A DNA stretch of 64,000 bases from Anastrepha obliqua (lineage: Eukaryota > Arthropoda > Insecta > Diptera > Tephritidae). The notes beneath the pieces were generated by a model. That model saw nothing but the letters and a program-made list of their open reading frames with translations, made no database searches and was not told the origin of the DNA. The position numbers and the translations under genes are program-made. The stretch lies in assembly GCF_027943255.1 (NCBI RefSeq), contig NC_072892.1:160954792-161018791 (forward strand), written 5' to 3'. How positions within the stretch are numbered: the stretch's first letter is position 1; each line of letters opens with the position of its first letter. Positions 11,542 to 23,112 of the stretch are shown piece after piece.

Positions 11542-12931
11542 GGTAATGCTTATTGCAGGGAAAGAGAGTTTTAATAGAATTTATGGTAGTCGCAGGCGGT
11601 GGGTGCGACCATAACTTGAATATTTAGACGCTTTTTCAAGATAACTTGATAAAGCCTAGCCTTTTATCTACGGCTTAAAGCTTTTAACGAAAAGATAAGG
11701 GTGCATTTTAGTTGACTCAATTAATTTAAATTCCATTCCGTCGATAAAAATTTGCGAGATACAAAATTGTTTTTCTTTAAAGCGCAACATACACGAGGAA
11801 CATTGTTTTTAAACTTTCCCACGACTGTCACTGCAGCAGCATTCCATTCAGCAGCAACAACAACATTGTTTAAAACTTACGTTACAAACATGCAATGTTA
11901 CGGTCAATTTTAACAGTATATGGGCATATTTGAAACAATGTTAAAGGTACGGTTGAGGTGAATAACCCTTTGGGGACGGAGTCGCTCGACAAGAGAGCAT
12001 CGCTGAGGACGAGAAGTATTGGGGTGCGCAGTAAAGAAAATAAATACGTTGAACGTTAAAAAACTAAGGTTTTATTTAACACAAGAAAAAAATTTCATGA
12101 AATCAAAAAATAATTATAAACAAACTGCTATCACTGCGAATGTTAAAATGCCTGAGTGGATTCCTTATTACCCGGATTTCACTTCCACTTGACGTAGTAA
12201 TGCCGTCATCTTCCGTCTTATCAGATGCAAAGTAATAGACGCCAGAACTGTCACCATCTAATAATACGTTCACATATAACTAGATGATCTACGTTTGCGC
12301 GCTTAACTCAAAATCCGTAATTAAAAAGCGCGATTTCCCATACAAAGTTTCTCTCCCAAAATCTGAGATTATAAAATAATCCTAGATAATAACGATACTT
12401 CTCGACATACAACCCTGTGTTTTCTGTGTTATCGATAATTATTATTACGAATGTAAGGAAAAACATCAAAATAAAAACTAAATGAAATGAATTCCGGCAG
12501 AGAAAAAAGGTCTGTAAACATAATTCTAATAAAATTTTTGTTAACTAATTATTATTAATTAGGGACTCATTTTACAGAAAAAAGCGTGTTATCCTTTTAG
12601 TACTTATTATAAAATGTAATATAGAATATCCCATGCGCATTGCTGCCATAATTTTTTGCAACCTCTGTAAACGTCGCATAAGGATTTCCTCCAACTGTTT
12701 ATTATTAGCAGCCAATTAATTGCGCAATTAAATTAGCTATTCCTTCTCCTTGTATTTTCTTCATATCGTCAATAATAATTAAAGAAACCAAAAACATCGA
12801 AATATTCCACCAAAATAATTTCTATGAACAAAAACCTCTCAAAGCAGTATTGACAGCTGATTGTAACTTTGCAGGTAATCTACCATATATGAACGGGTAG
12901 ATTAATTTGGTGGATTTATAGGTGATTAATA
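11542..12931. other. Intergenic, possible LTR-like remnant
   Basis: AT-rich. The stretch 11940-12080, with an AATAAATACG signal, looks vaguely like part of an LTR, but no partner LTR or retroelement gene is adjacent. No gene is recognised. Confidence 0.35.
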
Positions 12932-13294
12932 CAGTATGTAAAGTTTGTATTAGTACACCCTCTTACAAATAAAAATACCACATATATTTTCAAATTTACT
13001 TTAAAGCAATTGATTTCAATCCTAGTGCGGTATTGTATAATTCATAAAAAAATAGAATAATAACAAAAACTCCGAAACATTTGCATAGAATTGAAAAAAA
13101 TAGTTTTAGTAGCAGTGTAGCTATTTCTACTGCAGGCAAAATTCGTATTAGTACACTTAGGATGCGTTGAATTTGTAAACAATTTGTTGGCATTTACCGT
13201 TATTTTCGAAACGATTGTGTTAAACATTCAATGTTTAACCTTGGGCAGTTGCGTTTTAGTAGCCATTTGTTGAAGTTCGCGGAGTTAGTTTGCA

Positions 13295-13967
13295 ATGTCG
13301 CCTAAAGTAAGTGAATTATCAAACGAAACTAGTAGATTAATAATAAATATGAACAAAAACGGAAAGTTTACACGAAATTGCGAGAACATTGCAGAAAAGT
13401 GTGTCTACCATACAAAACGTAGTCAAAATTTATAGAGACAGTGGAAGGATTGACAAAATGCTTCGAAATGTGAACAGGGCAAAGCTTGGACAGAAGCACA
13501 AGACTTATTTGAAACGCCTTATCAGGAAAGATCCCACCGTCAGTGGAGTTTCACTAGCTGCAGAACTAGAAAAATACTTTGCTATCAAAGTTACACCTCA
13601 AACAGTGCGCAATTATGTAAAAGAATTGGGATTTAGAAGCAGAACTGCGGTTAGAAAACCGTATGTAAGCTCAGTCAATAGAAGAAAGCGTGTTATATTC
13701 GCCAGGCAATATTTAAACAAAAATATGCGGTTTTGGAAAAGCGTAATTTTTTCGAACGAGTGTAAATTTAATATAAAAATGTCCGATGGACGCATAAAGT
13801 TTTGGAGAGAGTGTAATACTACCCTTCAAAAACGAAATATGCAGCCTTCTTTCAAGCACGGTGGTGGTTCTCTGATGGTATGGGGATGTTTCGGGGCAAA
13901 CGGAGTAGGAAAGTTGCATTTTATTGATGGAATTATGACTGCGAGGCAATATATTGATATTTTTTTG
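13295..13967 (+). pseudogene. Tc1-like transposase, truncated, catalytic residue changed
   Basis: Begins at ATG 13295 (MSPKVSELSNE). A one-base shift near 13361 is needed to continue into TLQKSVSTIQNVVKIYRDSG, a helix-turn-helix N-terminus. The frame then runs through KVTPQTVRNYVKELGF to FWKSVIFSNECKF. Family members have D where N occurs in FSNE, so the first catalytic residue is lost. GGGSLMVWGCFGANGVG is conserved. The frame ends at ARQYIDIF where Helentron-like copy B begins; the last third of the protein is absent. Confidence 0.85.
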
Positions 13968-14827
13968 CCGTTACCTTGCTCATTGCCGTTACCTTGAATG
14001 AACTGCAAGCGAAAGCGCGGAACGAACGACAAAGCAAACAAAGCAAACGAACTGCAACGTTCGACATCTTGCTCTCTCCTACTTAAGTGAGCGTATATGT
14101 CTATGTATGTATATGCGCATATGTACATATATAATTTGTATTTGCATATGCCTTCTTATTGATTATTATTAATTTGATTTACTTGAAGAATTTAAAATAA
14201 AACCAAGTTTGTTAATAATACCTGTTGTTTTAATGTTATGTTATGTTATGTTATGTTATGTTATGTTATGTTATGTTATGTTATGTTATGTTATGTTATG
14301 TTATGTTATGTTATGTTATGTTATGTTATGTTATGTTATGTTATGTTATGTTATGTTATGTTATGTTATGTTATGTTATGTTATGTTATGTTATGTTATG
14401 TTATGTTATGTTATGTTATGTTATGTTATGTTATGTTATGTTATGTTATGTTATGTTATGTTATGTTATGTTATGTTATGTTATGTTATGTTATGTTATG
14501 TTATGTTATGTTATGTTATGTTATGTTATGTTATGTTATGTTATGTTATGTTATGTTATGTTATGTTATGTTATGTTATGTTATGTTATGTTATGTTATG
14601 TTATGTTATGTTATGTTATGTTATGTTATGTTATGTTATGTTAAAGTATTATATATTATGTTATGTTAATGTTAACTCATTCTCTATATCCATACAAAAT
14701 ATCTATCAAACAAATAAAATTAAAATTTTCTTTTAAAAAATGCAACCATTCAATTAGTATTTTCTTATGACGTTATCACGTTAAACTATCGTCAGTAAAC
14801 CGACTTTACAGACAACCTCTTTTTTTA
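13968..14827 (+). mobile_element. Helentron/HINE-like element, copy B (5' truncated)
   Basis: Starts inside the GTTACCTTGCTCATT minisatellite, so the first subterminal repeat is missing. It continues through the (TTATG)n core (14232-14642), subterminal repeat GACGTTATCACGTT (14769-14782) and hairpin GTCAGTAAACC... (14791-14813), and ends at a T-run. It lies directly after the broken Tc1-like transposase and ends only a few bases before the right Tc1 inverted repeat. Confidence 0.7.
14232..14642 (+). repeat. (TTATG)n pentanucleotide array
   Basis: About 410 bases of perfect TTATG repeats, followed by a short degenerate tail to about 14671. All long frames over it are artefacts of the repeat. 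Confidence 0.98.
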
Positions 14828-14879
14828 TTTATAAGGGGGTGTACTAATACGAATTTTGCATACTGTATGTGAATTTCTT

Positions 14880-15190
14880 GACCGCCGTAGCCGAATGGGT
14901 TGGTGCGTGATTACCATTCGGAATTCAAAAAGAGAATGTCGGTTCGAATCTCGGTGAAAACACCAAAATTAAGAAAAACATTTTTCTAATAGCGGTCGCC
15001 CCTCGGCAGGCAATGGCAAACCTCCGAGTGTATATCTGCCATGAAAAAGCTCCTCATAAAAACATCTGTCGTTCGGAGTCGGTTTGAAACTGTAGGTCCC
15101 TCCATTTTGTGGAACAACATCAAGACGCACACCACAAATAGGAGGAGGAGCTCGGCCAAACACCCAAAAAGGGTGTACGCGCCAATTATA
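14880..15190 (+). mobile_element. tRNA-derived SINE, copy 2
   Basis: The head has an A-box-like GTAGCCGAATGGGTTGG followed by a B-box-like GGTTCGAATCTCGG at 14941-14954, the internal RNA polymerase III promoter spacing of a tRNA. The body matches copy 1 (163-427, minus) and the tail is a TA repeat. It is not a tRNA gene, because the body continues for about 250 bases and there is no intact acceptor stem. Confidence 0.8.
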
Positions 15191-15696
15191 TATATAATGC
15201 ATATGTGAACGTATTATACGGTTTCATCTCCAGATCACTTAGCCTTCGTGCGTAGGATAAAATTTATAAAAAGCCGACTGGTTCCTCTGGCAGTGACACT
15301 GAGAGACTGAATCAAAGAACTGAAATTCGCTCTGACTCTACCGTCGTCTCGTATCGTTAGTTTACAATATAAGGAAGATAAGACTTCATCGCTAATGGCC
15401 CCTAATGTGTAATTGTCTGCAAGATATTTGATAAAAGATCATACGTTTTATTTTATTATATATGTACGTATAAGAAAACCTTCAGTTCCGTTAATAAATT
15501 AATATGTGAAAATTCATCTCTTTTCAAGTAAAAATCTTCAGACTAGATTTTTGGTTTACTATATTCCTCTTCCAAACGTTCATCAATAATTAATATTGTG
15601 ATCATTATTTTGCGCTCATAATAATGATATTTAATCGATTTCTCAAAAGGTGTGGAAATACTTGGGCGTGAATGCAGCGCTTTAAGGGTTTATATC
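15191..15696. other. Intergenic
   Basis: AT-rich sequence without recognisable coding or repeat structure. Confidence 0.4.
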
Positions 15697-15752
15697 CAGT
15701 TAGAATTTTCAGAAAATCGCTTTTTTTATTGTTTTTTCTTAATGTACATATA

Positions 15753-17062
15753 CAGGGTGGCGCACGAATCGTGCTACAAAAACAAAACGTAATAACTTTT
15801 TTTCTAATCAATGTATTTAACTTTTTGTTTTTTTATTGTATAGATAATTCAATTTTATTTTATGTAACTAATTAGTTTTGAAAATAATAGAACGTAAATG
15901 ACCTCCATGCTCATTCACGTATATGCGACACCTGATGAGAAAATTGTTCATTGCGCACTGAAGGGTTGAAGTCGGGATCGCCTCAAGTATTGTTGTGATG
16001 GACTGCTTCAATTCAGTCAAATTACTTGGTTTTGCTTTATACACCTCTTGTTTGAGATAACCCCATAAAAAAAAATCTGGTGCAGTGTGGTCAGGTGACC
16101 TTGGGGGCCAGCGGAAAGTGGAATTTCTGGATATCAATTTATTTCTAAATTTTCGTTGGAGCTCCTCCATAACCGGTCTGGCTATATGTGCAGTTGCTCC
16201 ATCTTGCTGGAACTAAATGCTGTTAAAAGGGATACGTCTTCGCCGCAGTTCTGGATAAAAAAACTCCTTCAACATGTTTAAATAACGGTCCCCATTTACA
16301 GTCGCTGTTACACCGTTTTCTTCGAAGAAGTATGGCCCGACAATGCACCTTGATGAAACTGCGCACCACACTGTGACTCGTTCTGGGTGCAGTTCCATCT
16401 CATGGAGTATTTGCGGATTTGATTGACTCCATATACGGCAATTTTGCTTGTTTACATAGCCGTTTAGATCAAAATCGGCCTCATCAGACATAAACAAGCA
16501 ATTTATGAAGTTGTTGTCTTCTTCGGCCATTTCAATAATTTTTTGGCAAAATTCCAGGCGAATAGGCAAATCCAGAGGGTTTAATTTGCTTGTGATTTGA
16601 ACTTTGTACGGAAACAAGTTTAAGTCATCATGAACTATCCGCTGCAATGACCGTCTGCTAACTCCAATTTGCGCCGACAAGTTACGAGTCGAAACTCTTG
16701 GATTTGCCTGAATTGACGATGCTACAGCCGCGATTGTGGCTTCGACCCGAACATGGGGATCTCGATGGTACGGTCTGCGTGCGATGCTTCCAGATTCAGC
16801 AAACATGTTCACCAGCCTCATAATGGTCCATCTGCTCGGGGGAGTGCCGCCAAACTCCCGCCTAAATTCCCTTTGGACGGAAATGATGGACTGCAAAGCA
16901 TGGTACCGCTGCACTATCCAAATCCTCTTTTCGGTATCCCAAGCCTCCATTTTTTGTAAATCTAAATACTAATCTGCAAAATAAAAAAAAAGAAGCCGAT
17001 TACTCACACAGAAAAAAAGTTATTACGTTTTGTTTTTGTAGCACGATTCGTGCGCCACCCTG
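15753..17062 (-). mobile_element. DD41D Tc1/mariner transposon with 53-bp perfect TIRs
   Basis: The inverted repeats 15753-15805 and 17010-17062 are identical over 53 bases and begin CAGGGTGGCGCACGAATCG. TA flanks both sides (15751-15752, 17063-17064). The related repeat at 40911-41549 shows the empty site (AATGTACATATGTTTAAGAA), which confirms the ends. The 1310-bp element carries one transposase frame on the minus strand. Identical ends and a single stop argue for recent activity. Confidence 0.93.
15868..16950 (-). pseudogene. DD41D-type transposase with one nonsense codon
   Basis: The frame starts at ATG 16950 (MEAWDTEKRIWIVQRYHAL) and runs to a stop just below 15871. It is about 360 codons, interrupted only by one TAG at 16213-16215. 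The N-terminus is a paired helix-turn-helix DNA-binding region (REFGGTPPSRWTIMRLV; NLSAQIGVSRRSLQRIV). The catalytic core has FMSDEADFDLNGYVNKQN (first D), FQQDGATAH directly after the stop (second D) and APDFFLWGYLK (third D), with 41 residues between the last two. That spacing is the one described for rosa-type elements, first found in a fruit fly. Without readthrough the product would lack two of three catalytic residues. Confidence 0.9.
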
Positions 17063-17665
17063 TATTTAAGAATACACACAAAAAAATTTAATATCGTTTC
17101 GATGAATATTTTCGAAGCTACAAGCTGCTTGAAAGTATAAGCCCGGGCGGCAGCGCGTTTTTCTCAAAATGGTGTTTTCAAAGTCGGTGACCAACATTAT
17201 TCGAAAACAACTAAACCGAGTAGTCTCAAATTTTAACACGAACTTTTAAAATGTATTTTTTAGCAATTAATTAAAGATTTGTTTCTCACCGATAAATATA
17301 TTATATATATGATTTTTTTATAAACAATTTAAAGCCGAAATTTTGGTCAAAAATCGTTTTTTTTTTTGGGAAGCCGCCATTTTGTCAAACAGATATAGTT
17401 TGCTTATTTCTTCGACATAACTTTAACGAAATCTGTTTAGCCTTTTATTTCAGAGGATCCAGTGCAGAGATATAGTGGTCATCGCAAACGTTGTTTTTGA
17501 GAGGAGCTCCCGGAGATCAGCTGTAGCTCCTTTCCATATAAATATTTTTACTATTACTTAGTCTTAAAATACAGTTAAAAGATAACATAATATGTATACA
17601 AAATTTTAAATCAATAAATTTAAAAGTTTTCTCAGAAAAAATTTTGGAAAATTCGCCTTTTTTCG

Positions 17666-17956
17666 GCCTTCTTCATTTCAGTCTCACTTGCCGTAAAGCA
17701 TGTACATTCTGCCATGGCGTATGGCACGTGGTGGCCGGAAATAGAATTTCAGCGGGATAGCGAGCGACGTGTTCGGATCAGCTGATTCACTTCCGTCGGA
17801 ATATTCGGTCGGTTAAACATAATTGCGACAGGGACAGAAAACACTATTGCGACGGGTCAGTTTTCAGCGAACAAAATTAATTTTGTAATGAAATCTTTTC
17901 AGTTACTATATTTGTGAAAAAAACGTCTTTATAAATTATTGATAAATTGCATTGTT
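17666..17956. other. Short unassigned stretch
   Basis: Between the TIR repeat and Helentron-like copy C. No motif recognised. Confidence 0.4.
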
Positions 17957-18759
17957 TTGACGTGATAACGTCTTATAATTCGATTTAACAGGCTGCACGC
18001 ACGAAAAAATGTGTCGTTACCTTGCTCATTAGTGTTACCTTGCTCATTTGTCGTTACCTTGCTCATTTGTCGTTACCTTGCTCATTGCCGTTACCTTGAA
18101 TGAACTGCAAGCGAAAGCGCGGAACGAACGACAAAGCAAACGAACGGCAACGTTCGACATCTTGCTCTCTCCTACTTAAGTGAGCGTATATGTGTATGTA
18201 TATGCGCATATGTACATATATAAATTCACGTATTTGTATTTGCATATGCCTTCTTATTGATTATTATTAATTTGATTTACTTGAAGAATTTAAAATAAAA
18301 CCAAGTTTGTTAATAATACCTGTTGTTTTAATGTTATGTTATGTTATGTTATGATATGATATGTTATGTTATGTTATGTTATGTTATGTTATGTTATGTT
18401 ATGTTATGATATGTTATGTTATGTTATGTTATGTTATGTTATGTTATGTTATGTTATGTTATGTTATGTTATGTTATGTTATGTTATGTTATGTCATGTT
18501 ATGTTATGTTATGTTATGTTATGTTATGTTATGTTATGTTATGTTATGTTATGTTATGTTATGTTATGTTATGTAATGTTAAAGTATATTATGTTATGTT
18601 AATGTTACCTCATTCTCTATATCCATACAAAATATCTATCAAACAAATAAAATTAAAATTTTCTTTTGAAAAATGCAACCATTCAATCAGTTTTTTCTTA
18701 TGACGTTATCACGTTAAACTATCGTCAGTAAACCGACTTTACAGACAACCTCTTTTTTT
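17957..18759 (+). mobile_element. Helentron/HINE-like element, copy C (complete)
   Basis: The best-preserved small copy. Subterminal repeat GACGTGATAACGTC at 17959-17972; five copies of a GTTACCTTGCTCATT minisatellite at 18014-18085; (TTATG)n core at 18331-18603; inverted subterminal repeat GACGTTATCACGTT at 18702-18715; hairpin 18724-18746 (GTC and GTAAA paired with TTTAC and GAC, one A-A mismatch); then a T-run end. No ORF and no flanking duplication. Confidence 0.7.
18331..18603 (+). repeat. (TTATG)n pentanucleotide array
   Basis: Core of Helentron-like copy C, with occasional TGATATG and TGTCATG variants. Confidence 0.97.
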
Positions 18760-19235
18760 GTGCAAATCGAATAATCAGAAAAGCAACTCTGAGTCTTCAA
18801 TCTATTGAAGAAAATAAAATGAATCTAATTATTTTGTAGCCGTAAAAATGGCCGATGACAAGACAACAACAACAAGTTGTTCTATGCAATTTCATGCTAT
18901 TAAATATGTTCTAATTTTGACAACGGGAGCCCGTCAACCCGTTGTCCGTTGTGCGCTGCAGTTCTGTTCAAGCGTTGAGGCGGCTTCGACTCAAAAAGAC
19001 ATAACTTGTTTAGCTGTCAGTCAAATGCGTTGGCGCAACGTATGCAACGAACTCTTTGTGACTGGTCTATTAGCACTTAATACAATCATTCAATGAATCA
19101 ATAATTTTTTGTAGGTGGATTGTAAGCTTCAAAAAATATTTTCTCATTTATTGCCATCATCACTATTTTTTTAATCATTCTCATTTATTTTGCCTTATAT
19201 ATCATATATTTACATCAATCGAAATATTTGCAAAC
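18760..19235. other. Unassigned stretch upstream of PNPase
   Basis: Holds an 82-codon frame (18848-19096) with no family resemblance. Its 3' half shares GTCAGTCAAATGCGTTG with an inverted block at about 9930, so it is probably repeat-derived. Confidence 0.4.
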
Positions 19236-19461
19236 CAAGGCGAATTTATTACAGGTGACAGCAAACACATATAAGTAAAACCCTACATGTATTTGTTGTT
19301 GCGTTTGGTGCAAGCACCATGTCAAAATCAGCAAGCAAATGTAAACATACGAATGTAAACATACCAATACATACAAACAAAGCATATCATTTTGACGTAA
19401 GCCATCCCTACGGCGAAAAATTCAGCTGGGTGAATGCTGTCACCTTATTAAATCCACCTTG
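19236..19461. mobile_element. 226-bp MITE, copy 2, upstream of PNPase
   Basis: Nearly identical to the copy at 11126-11351 and flanked by the 9-base duplication TTTGCAAAC (19227-19235 and 19462-19470). It ends 132 bases before the PNPase start codon, so it may lie in or near the promoter or 5' untranslated region. Confidence 0.92.
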
Positions 19462-19593
19462 TTTGCAAACCCTCCAACGTTCATAAAGCCTTCGCCACTG
19501 TAGACCGTTAACAGCTGTTCCAACGTTCAGCCTGTCAGCTGTTCAAACGTGCGTGCTTATATATTTCTTTGCTGCGGCGGTTTTTCTGCGAGA

Positions 19594-22268
19594 ATGTTTG
19601 TAATTCCGCAAAGATATTTGAAACTTCTGAAACTACAACTGAGATATGGCACTCCGAAGTGTAGGCGTTACATTCAGAGTGGGCCAGGTGATTGCCCTTC
19701 CGTGGAAGTAAAGTTTTCAAATGGGTAAGCGAGCTTACGAAATTACAAGGGGCACGCTATAATTTTGCGACTAATACAAACACTTCTCTTGCAGGCGCCA
19801 CATGACTATAAGCTCGGGGAAATTTGCGCGCTTTGCCAATGGTACGTCCGTTTGTCAATTGGGCGACACGGCTGTTATGGTGACCGCCGTGGCCAAGCCA
19901 AAACAGGCACCCGGTGCCAGTTTCATGCCACTCGTCGTAGATTACCGCTTAAAAAGTGCAGCCTCTGGACGTATACCAATGAATTTCATGCGCCGCGAGC
20001 TGGGTCCGTCAGAAAAGGAAATTCTATCTGCACGTCTCATAGATCGCTCTGTGCGTCCACTCTTCCCCGCTGACTTTCGCACTGAAACTCAACTAGTTTG
20101 CAATATACTGTCCATGGACGCCGTATATTCACCAGATGTGTTAGCTATAAATTCAGCTTCAGTAGCGCTGAGCTTGAGTGACATACCGTGGAATGGACCA
20201 ATTGGCGCCGTACGGTAAGTGATTAAAATTCTTACAAGCAAAAATTAATGCTTATATAATCACCACTTAGAGTTGGCCTGTGTGACGGTGAAGTAGTAAT
20301 CAATCCAACACGTCGTGAGCTGCAAAATTCACAGCTGGACTTGGTGGTGTCTGCAACAAAACAAAATCTAGTGGTCATGCTCGAAGGCAAAGGCAATGTG
20401 GTGCTATTGCAGGACCTGCTCAAGGCCATTAAACAGGGTACACGTGAGGCGCAGTTCATTATTAATGAAATTGAACGTTTGCAAAAGGCATATGGCAGAA
20501 CTAAACGTACCATTGAATCGCCGCCAACGATCGACCCAGAAATATCTGAGGCAGTAAAGAGTATGAGTGAAATGCGACTGCGTGAAATCTTTCAAGATGC
20601 GACGCATGACAAAATATCACGTGATAATGCGGTAAATGAAGTACGCACAAATGTCATCGACAAAGTTTGGTCGTCGTATCCAGATACGGAGCCCTCCTTA
20701 ATAGGTGATGAATTCAATAAAATATGCAAACGAATTTTCCGAAAGTTGATATTTGAGGAAAATAAAAGGTGTGATGGGCGCGACTACGATAGTCTAAGGA
20801 ATATTAGTTGTCAGGTTTGAAAAAGTAGAATATTTATGGGTGAATGTCAAATATATACATATGGCTACCACTCCACAGGTGGACCTCTACAAGCCACTGC
20901 ATGGCTCAGCACTTTTTCAACGCGGACAGACGCAGGTATTTTGCACGGTTTCTTTAGATTCACTCGAAAGCGCCATGAAACTAGATGCCATCACATCGCT
21001 GGAAAGGTAAAGTATTGCAATTCAAACTGAATTAAACTAATCTCTAATTATTATATATTTATTTATGTTTAGTGGTGTCAAGGCCAAAAATTTCATGTTG
21101 CACTACGAGTTCCCGCCTTATGCCACTGGTGAAATTGGTCGTATTGGTCCGATCGGACGACGCGAGCTTGGTCACGGCTCGTTGGCCGAACGCGCACTAC
21201 TGCCTACTCTGCCACATGATTACCCTTTCACTGTGCGCCTTACATCTGAGGTGCTCGAGTCGAATGGATCTAGCTCGATGGCATCTGTATGCGGCGGTTC
21301 TATGGCGCTCATGGATGCTGGGGTGCCGCTGACAGCGCCAGCTGCTGGTGTTGCTATTGGTCTAGTTACAGAATACGAAAATAACGACACAAAACACCTT
21401 TCCGATTATCGGATTTTGACTGATATTCTGGGCATTGAAGACTACATGGGCGACATGGATATGAAAGTTGCAGGCACGCGCAAAGGATTGACAGCTATAC
21501 AGGCTGATCTAAAGGTACCAGGTATTCCACTGAAAGTAGTTATGGAATCACTGCAAAAGGCGACGGACGCCAAGGGGCGTATACTGGATATTATGGGTGA
21601 AGTTATTAGGGAGCATAGGTGAGTTTTACATGCGCAACAAATCAGTTTTCCATACCTACTTTCAACTATTCGCAACTATTTGTAGGAAATATCCCAAAGA
21701 GTGTTGGCCTGTGACTGATCGTATAGCTATAGAACCACATCAGCGGGGACAACTAATCGGTCCTGGTGGCATGCACCTCAAACGTATCTACCTCGAAACG
21801 GGCGCAACACTCACGCCTGAAGATGAAGCGACATACAACGTATTTGCACCCTCTCAAGCGGCCATGGATGAGGCCAAGGAGCAAATAGACGCCTTACTTG
21901 TAAAGGAACGCGTGCCTGACTTGGAATTCGGCGGCATCTACACAGCGAAAATTACAGAAGTGCGCGAAACGGGCGTGATGGTGATATTGTATCCGAGCAT
22001 GTCACCAGCGCTGCTCCACAACTCCCAGCTAGACCAAAGAAAGGTGAGCGAGCAATGAGTAGGTGGAGTAAGGACTTGTTTACTAAATACAATTTCCTTG
22101 TAGATTGCACATCCTTCGGCTTTAGGCTTGGACGTTGGTCAGGAAATACAAGTTAAGTATTTCGGACGAGATCCCGTGTCGGGTTTTATGCGCTTGTCGC
22201 GGAAAGTGTTACAAGGGCCTGCCACAAGTGTGCCGCGCAGTCATAATAAGGCAGCGGAGGAGGCGTAG
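19594..22268 (+). CDS. PNPase: Polyribonucleotide nucleotidyltransferase 1, mitochondrial (PNPase)
   Basis: Exons: 19594-19724, 19795-20214, 20271-20814, 20879-21006, 21073-21618, 21686-22043, 22104-22268; 763 codons plus stop, all phases join. PNPase degrades RNA 3'-to-5' by phosphorolysis, mainly in mitochondria, where it acts with the SUV3 helicase. The N-terminus ([19 protein letters not shown]) is basic and amphipathic, as in an import presequence. First RNase PH core from [12 protein letters not shown]; helical linker around [16 protein letters not shown]; second RNase PH core from [20 protein letters not shown], with the catalytic D-x5-D-x-K pattern in [16 protein letters not shown] domain with [13 protein letters not shown]-terminal S1 domain from [11 protein letters not shown]. 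The exon 3 donor GTTTGA is weak but phase-correct. The start is the only ATG in frame upstream of the core. The gene is convergent with Gcn2. Confidence 0.96.
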
Positions 22269-23112
22269 TGGAAGTCGTAGCTTTTGAAATGTGCAAATGT
22301 AAATTTTTAAATGCAAAAACAATGCGTTAGAATAGGTCTGTTCAGGAAGCAAATTATCAAAAATTGGCAAGGCGAATTGGGTACCATAGGTAGCGCCTTG
22401 ACAAAACAGTTACTTTAATTTTCGCGATTTTGACAAGTCTGACATCAACTCCCTTTCGAACACAAAACAAAAAAGGAGTAGAAATTACATGTTTGTAAAA
22501 ATTCAATGAATGGCTTGGTAATAATGGGATTTGTGAGATTTAAATTAAACAAACTAATGAAAACCAAGTGCCGTGTGTTAAATTGTGAAAGTACAAATTA
22601 ATATAAAGCCTCCACCACTGCATTTGTTTCCATTCTTATATATTTGTATTCGATCATTCTTGAAGGTTTTGTTGTTCATGTACCCAAACGATATACGAAG
22701 TAGGGGAAAGTAAGAGTGCAAAATGTCATTTCATTTTGAGGGGAAGTTGCAAGTTTTTACTGGATAAATTTTTACTTGTAAGAATTTGCAAGTGCGAAAA
22801 ACAGCTGATCACAAAATAAAAATAAACACGAATTAAAGTTTGCGAATTGAGTCAAAGTTAACAATTTAAATAAGAATGGTGATTAAAATATAGAATATAA
22901 TTAAATATATTTCAGATAAAATTTATAAAGTTTGTCAGTCATATATTAAATAGGAAACGACCAATGACCTCTATGCACTTCTGAATCACAGTCACTGTAG
23001 CCTCCAGTCACCGTTGCTGCATTTTCCGAAATACAAATCGAAAGCATTGAAGGTACTTTTTGTGTTTTATGCTTAAACTTCTTGGTTACTAATTAATTTG
23101 GTTATATATATA
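22269..23112. other. Downstream flank of PNPase
   Basis: Holds the presumed PNPase 3' untranslated region. TAGGTCTGTTCA at about 22333 reappears inverted at about 26055, and AACAGCTGATCA occurs near 22800 and, inverted, near 25950. These may be remnants of one large inverted-repeat insertion. No gene is seen. Confidence 0.4.

Larger units (their letters stand above)
12932..14865 (+). mobile_element. Second Tc1-like transposon, cut by Helentron-like copy B
   Basis: The terminal inverted repeats begin CAGTATG and share GTATTAGTACACCC (left 12932-12967, right about 14831-14865). They are flanked by TA (12930-12931 and 14866-14867). A second copy of the TATTAGTACAC motif at 13146-13156 gives the left arm an IR/DR layout as in several Tc1-like families. 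The transposase 3' third is missing and the space is taken by copy B of the Helentron-like element. Confidence 0.8.
15697..17665. mobile_element. TIR repeat (MITE-like), copy 1, hosting the DD41D element
   Basis: Begins CAGTTAGAATTTTCAGAAAATCG and, apart from the insertion at 15753-17062, matches 40911-41549 along its length (shared blocks AATGTACATA, TTTAAGAATACACAC, AAAATGGTGTT, GAGGAGCTCCCGGAGATCAGCTG). Its right inverted repeat has decayed. The size without the insert is about 660 bases. Confidence 0.7.

Noticed and set aside
11940..12080. Possible solo LTR
   Set aside because: No TG...CA ends or target duplication could be defined and no partner sequence is present.
14880..14960. Possible tRNA gene
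   Set aside because: A and B boxes are present, but the sequence continues as a SINE body shared with another locus and the cloverleaf does not close.
22368..22403. Short CAAGGCG...CGCCTTG inverted pair
   Set aside because: Resembles the MITE ends, but only about 35 bases apart with no duplication; too short to call an element.
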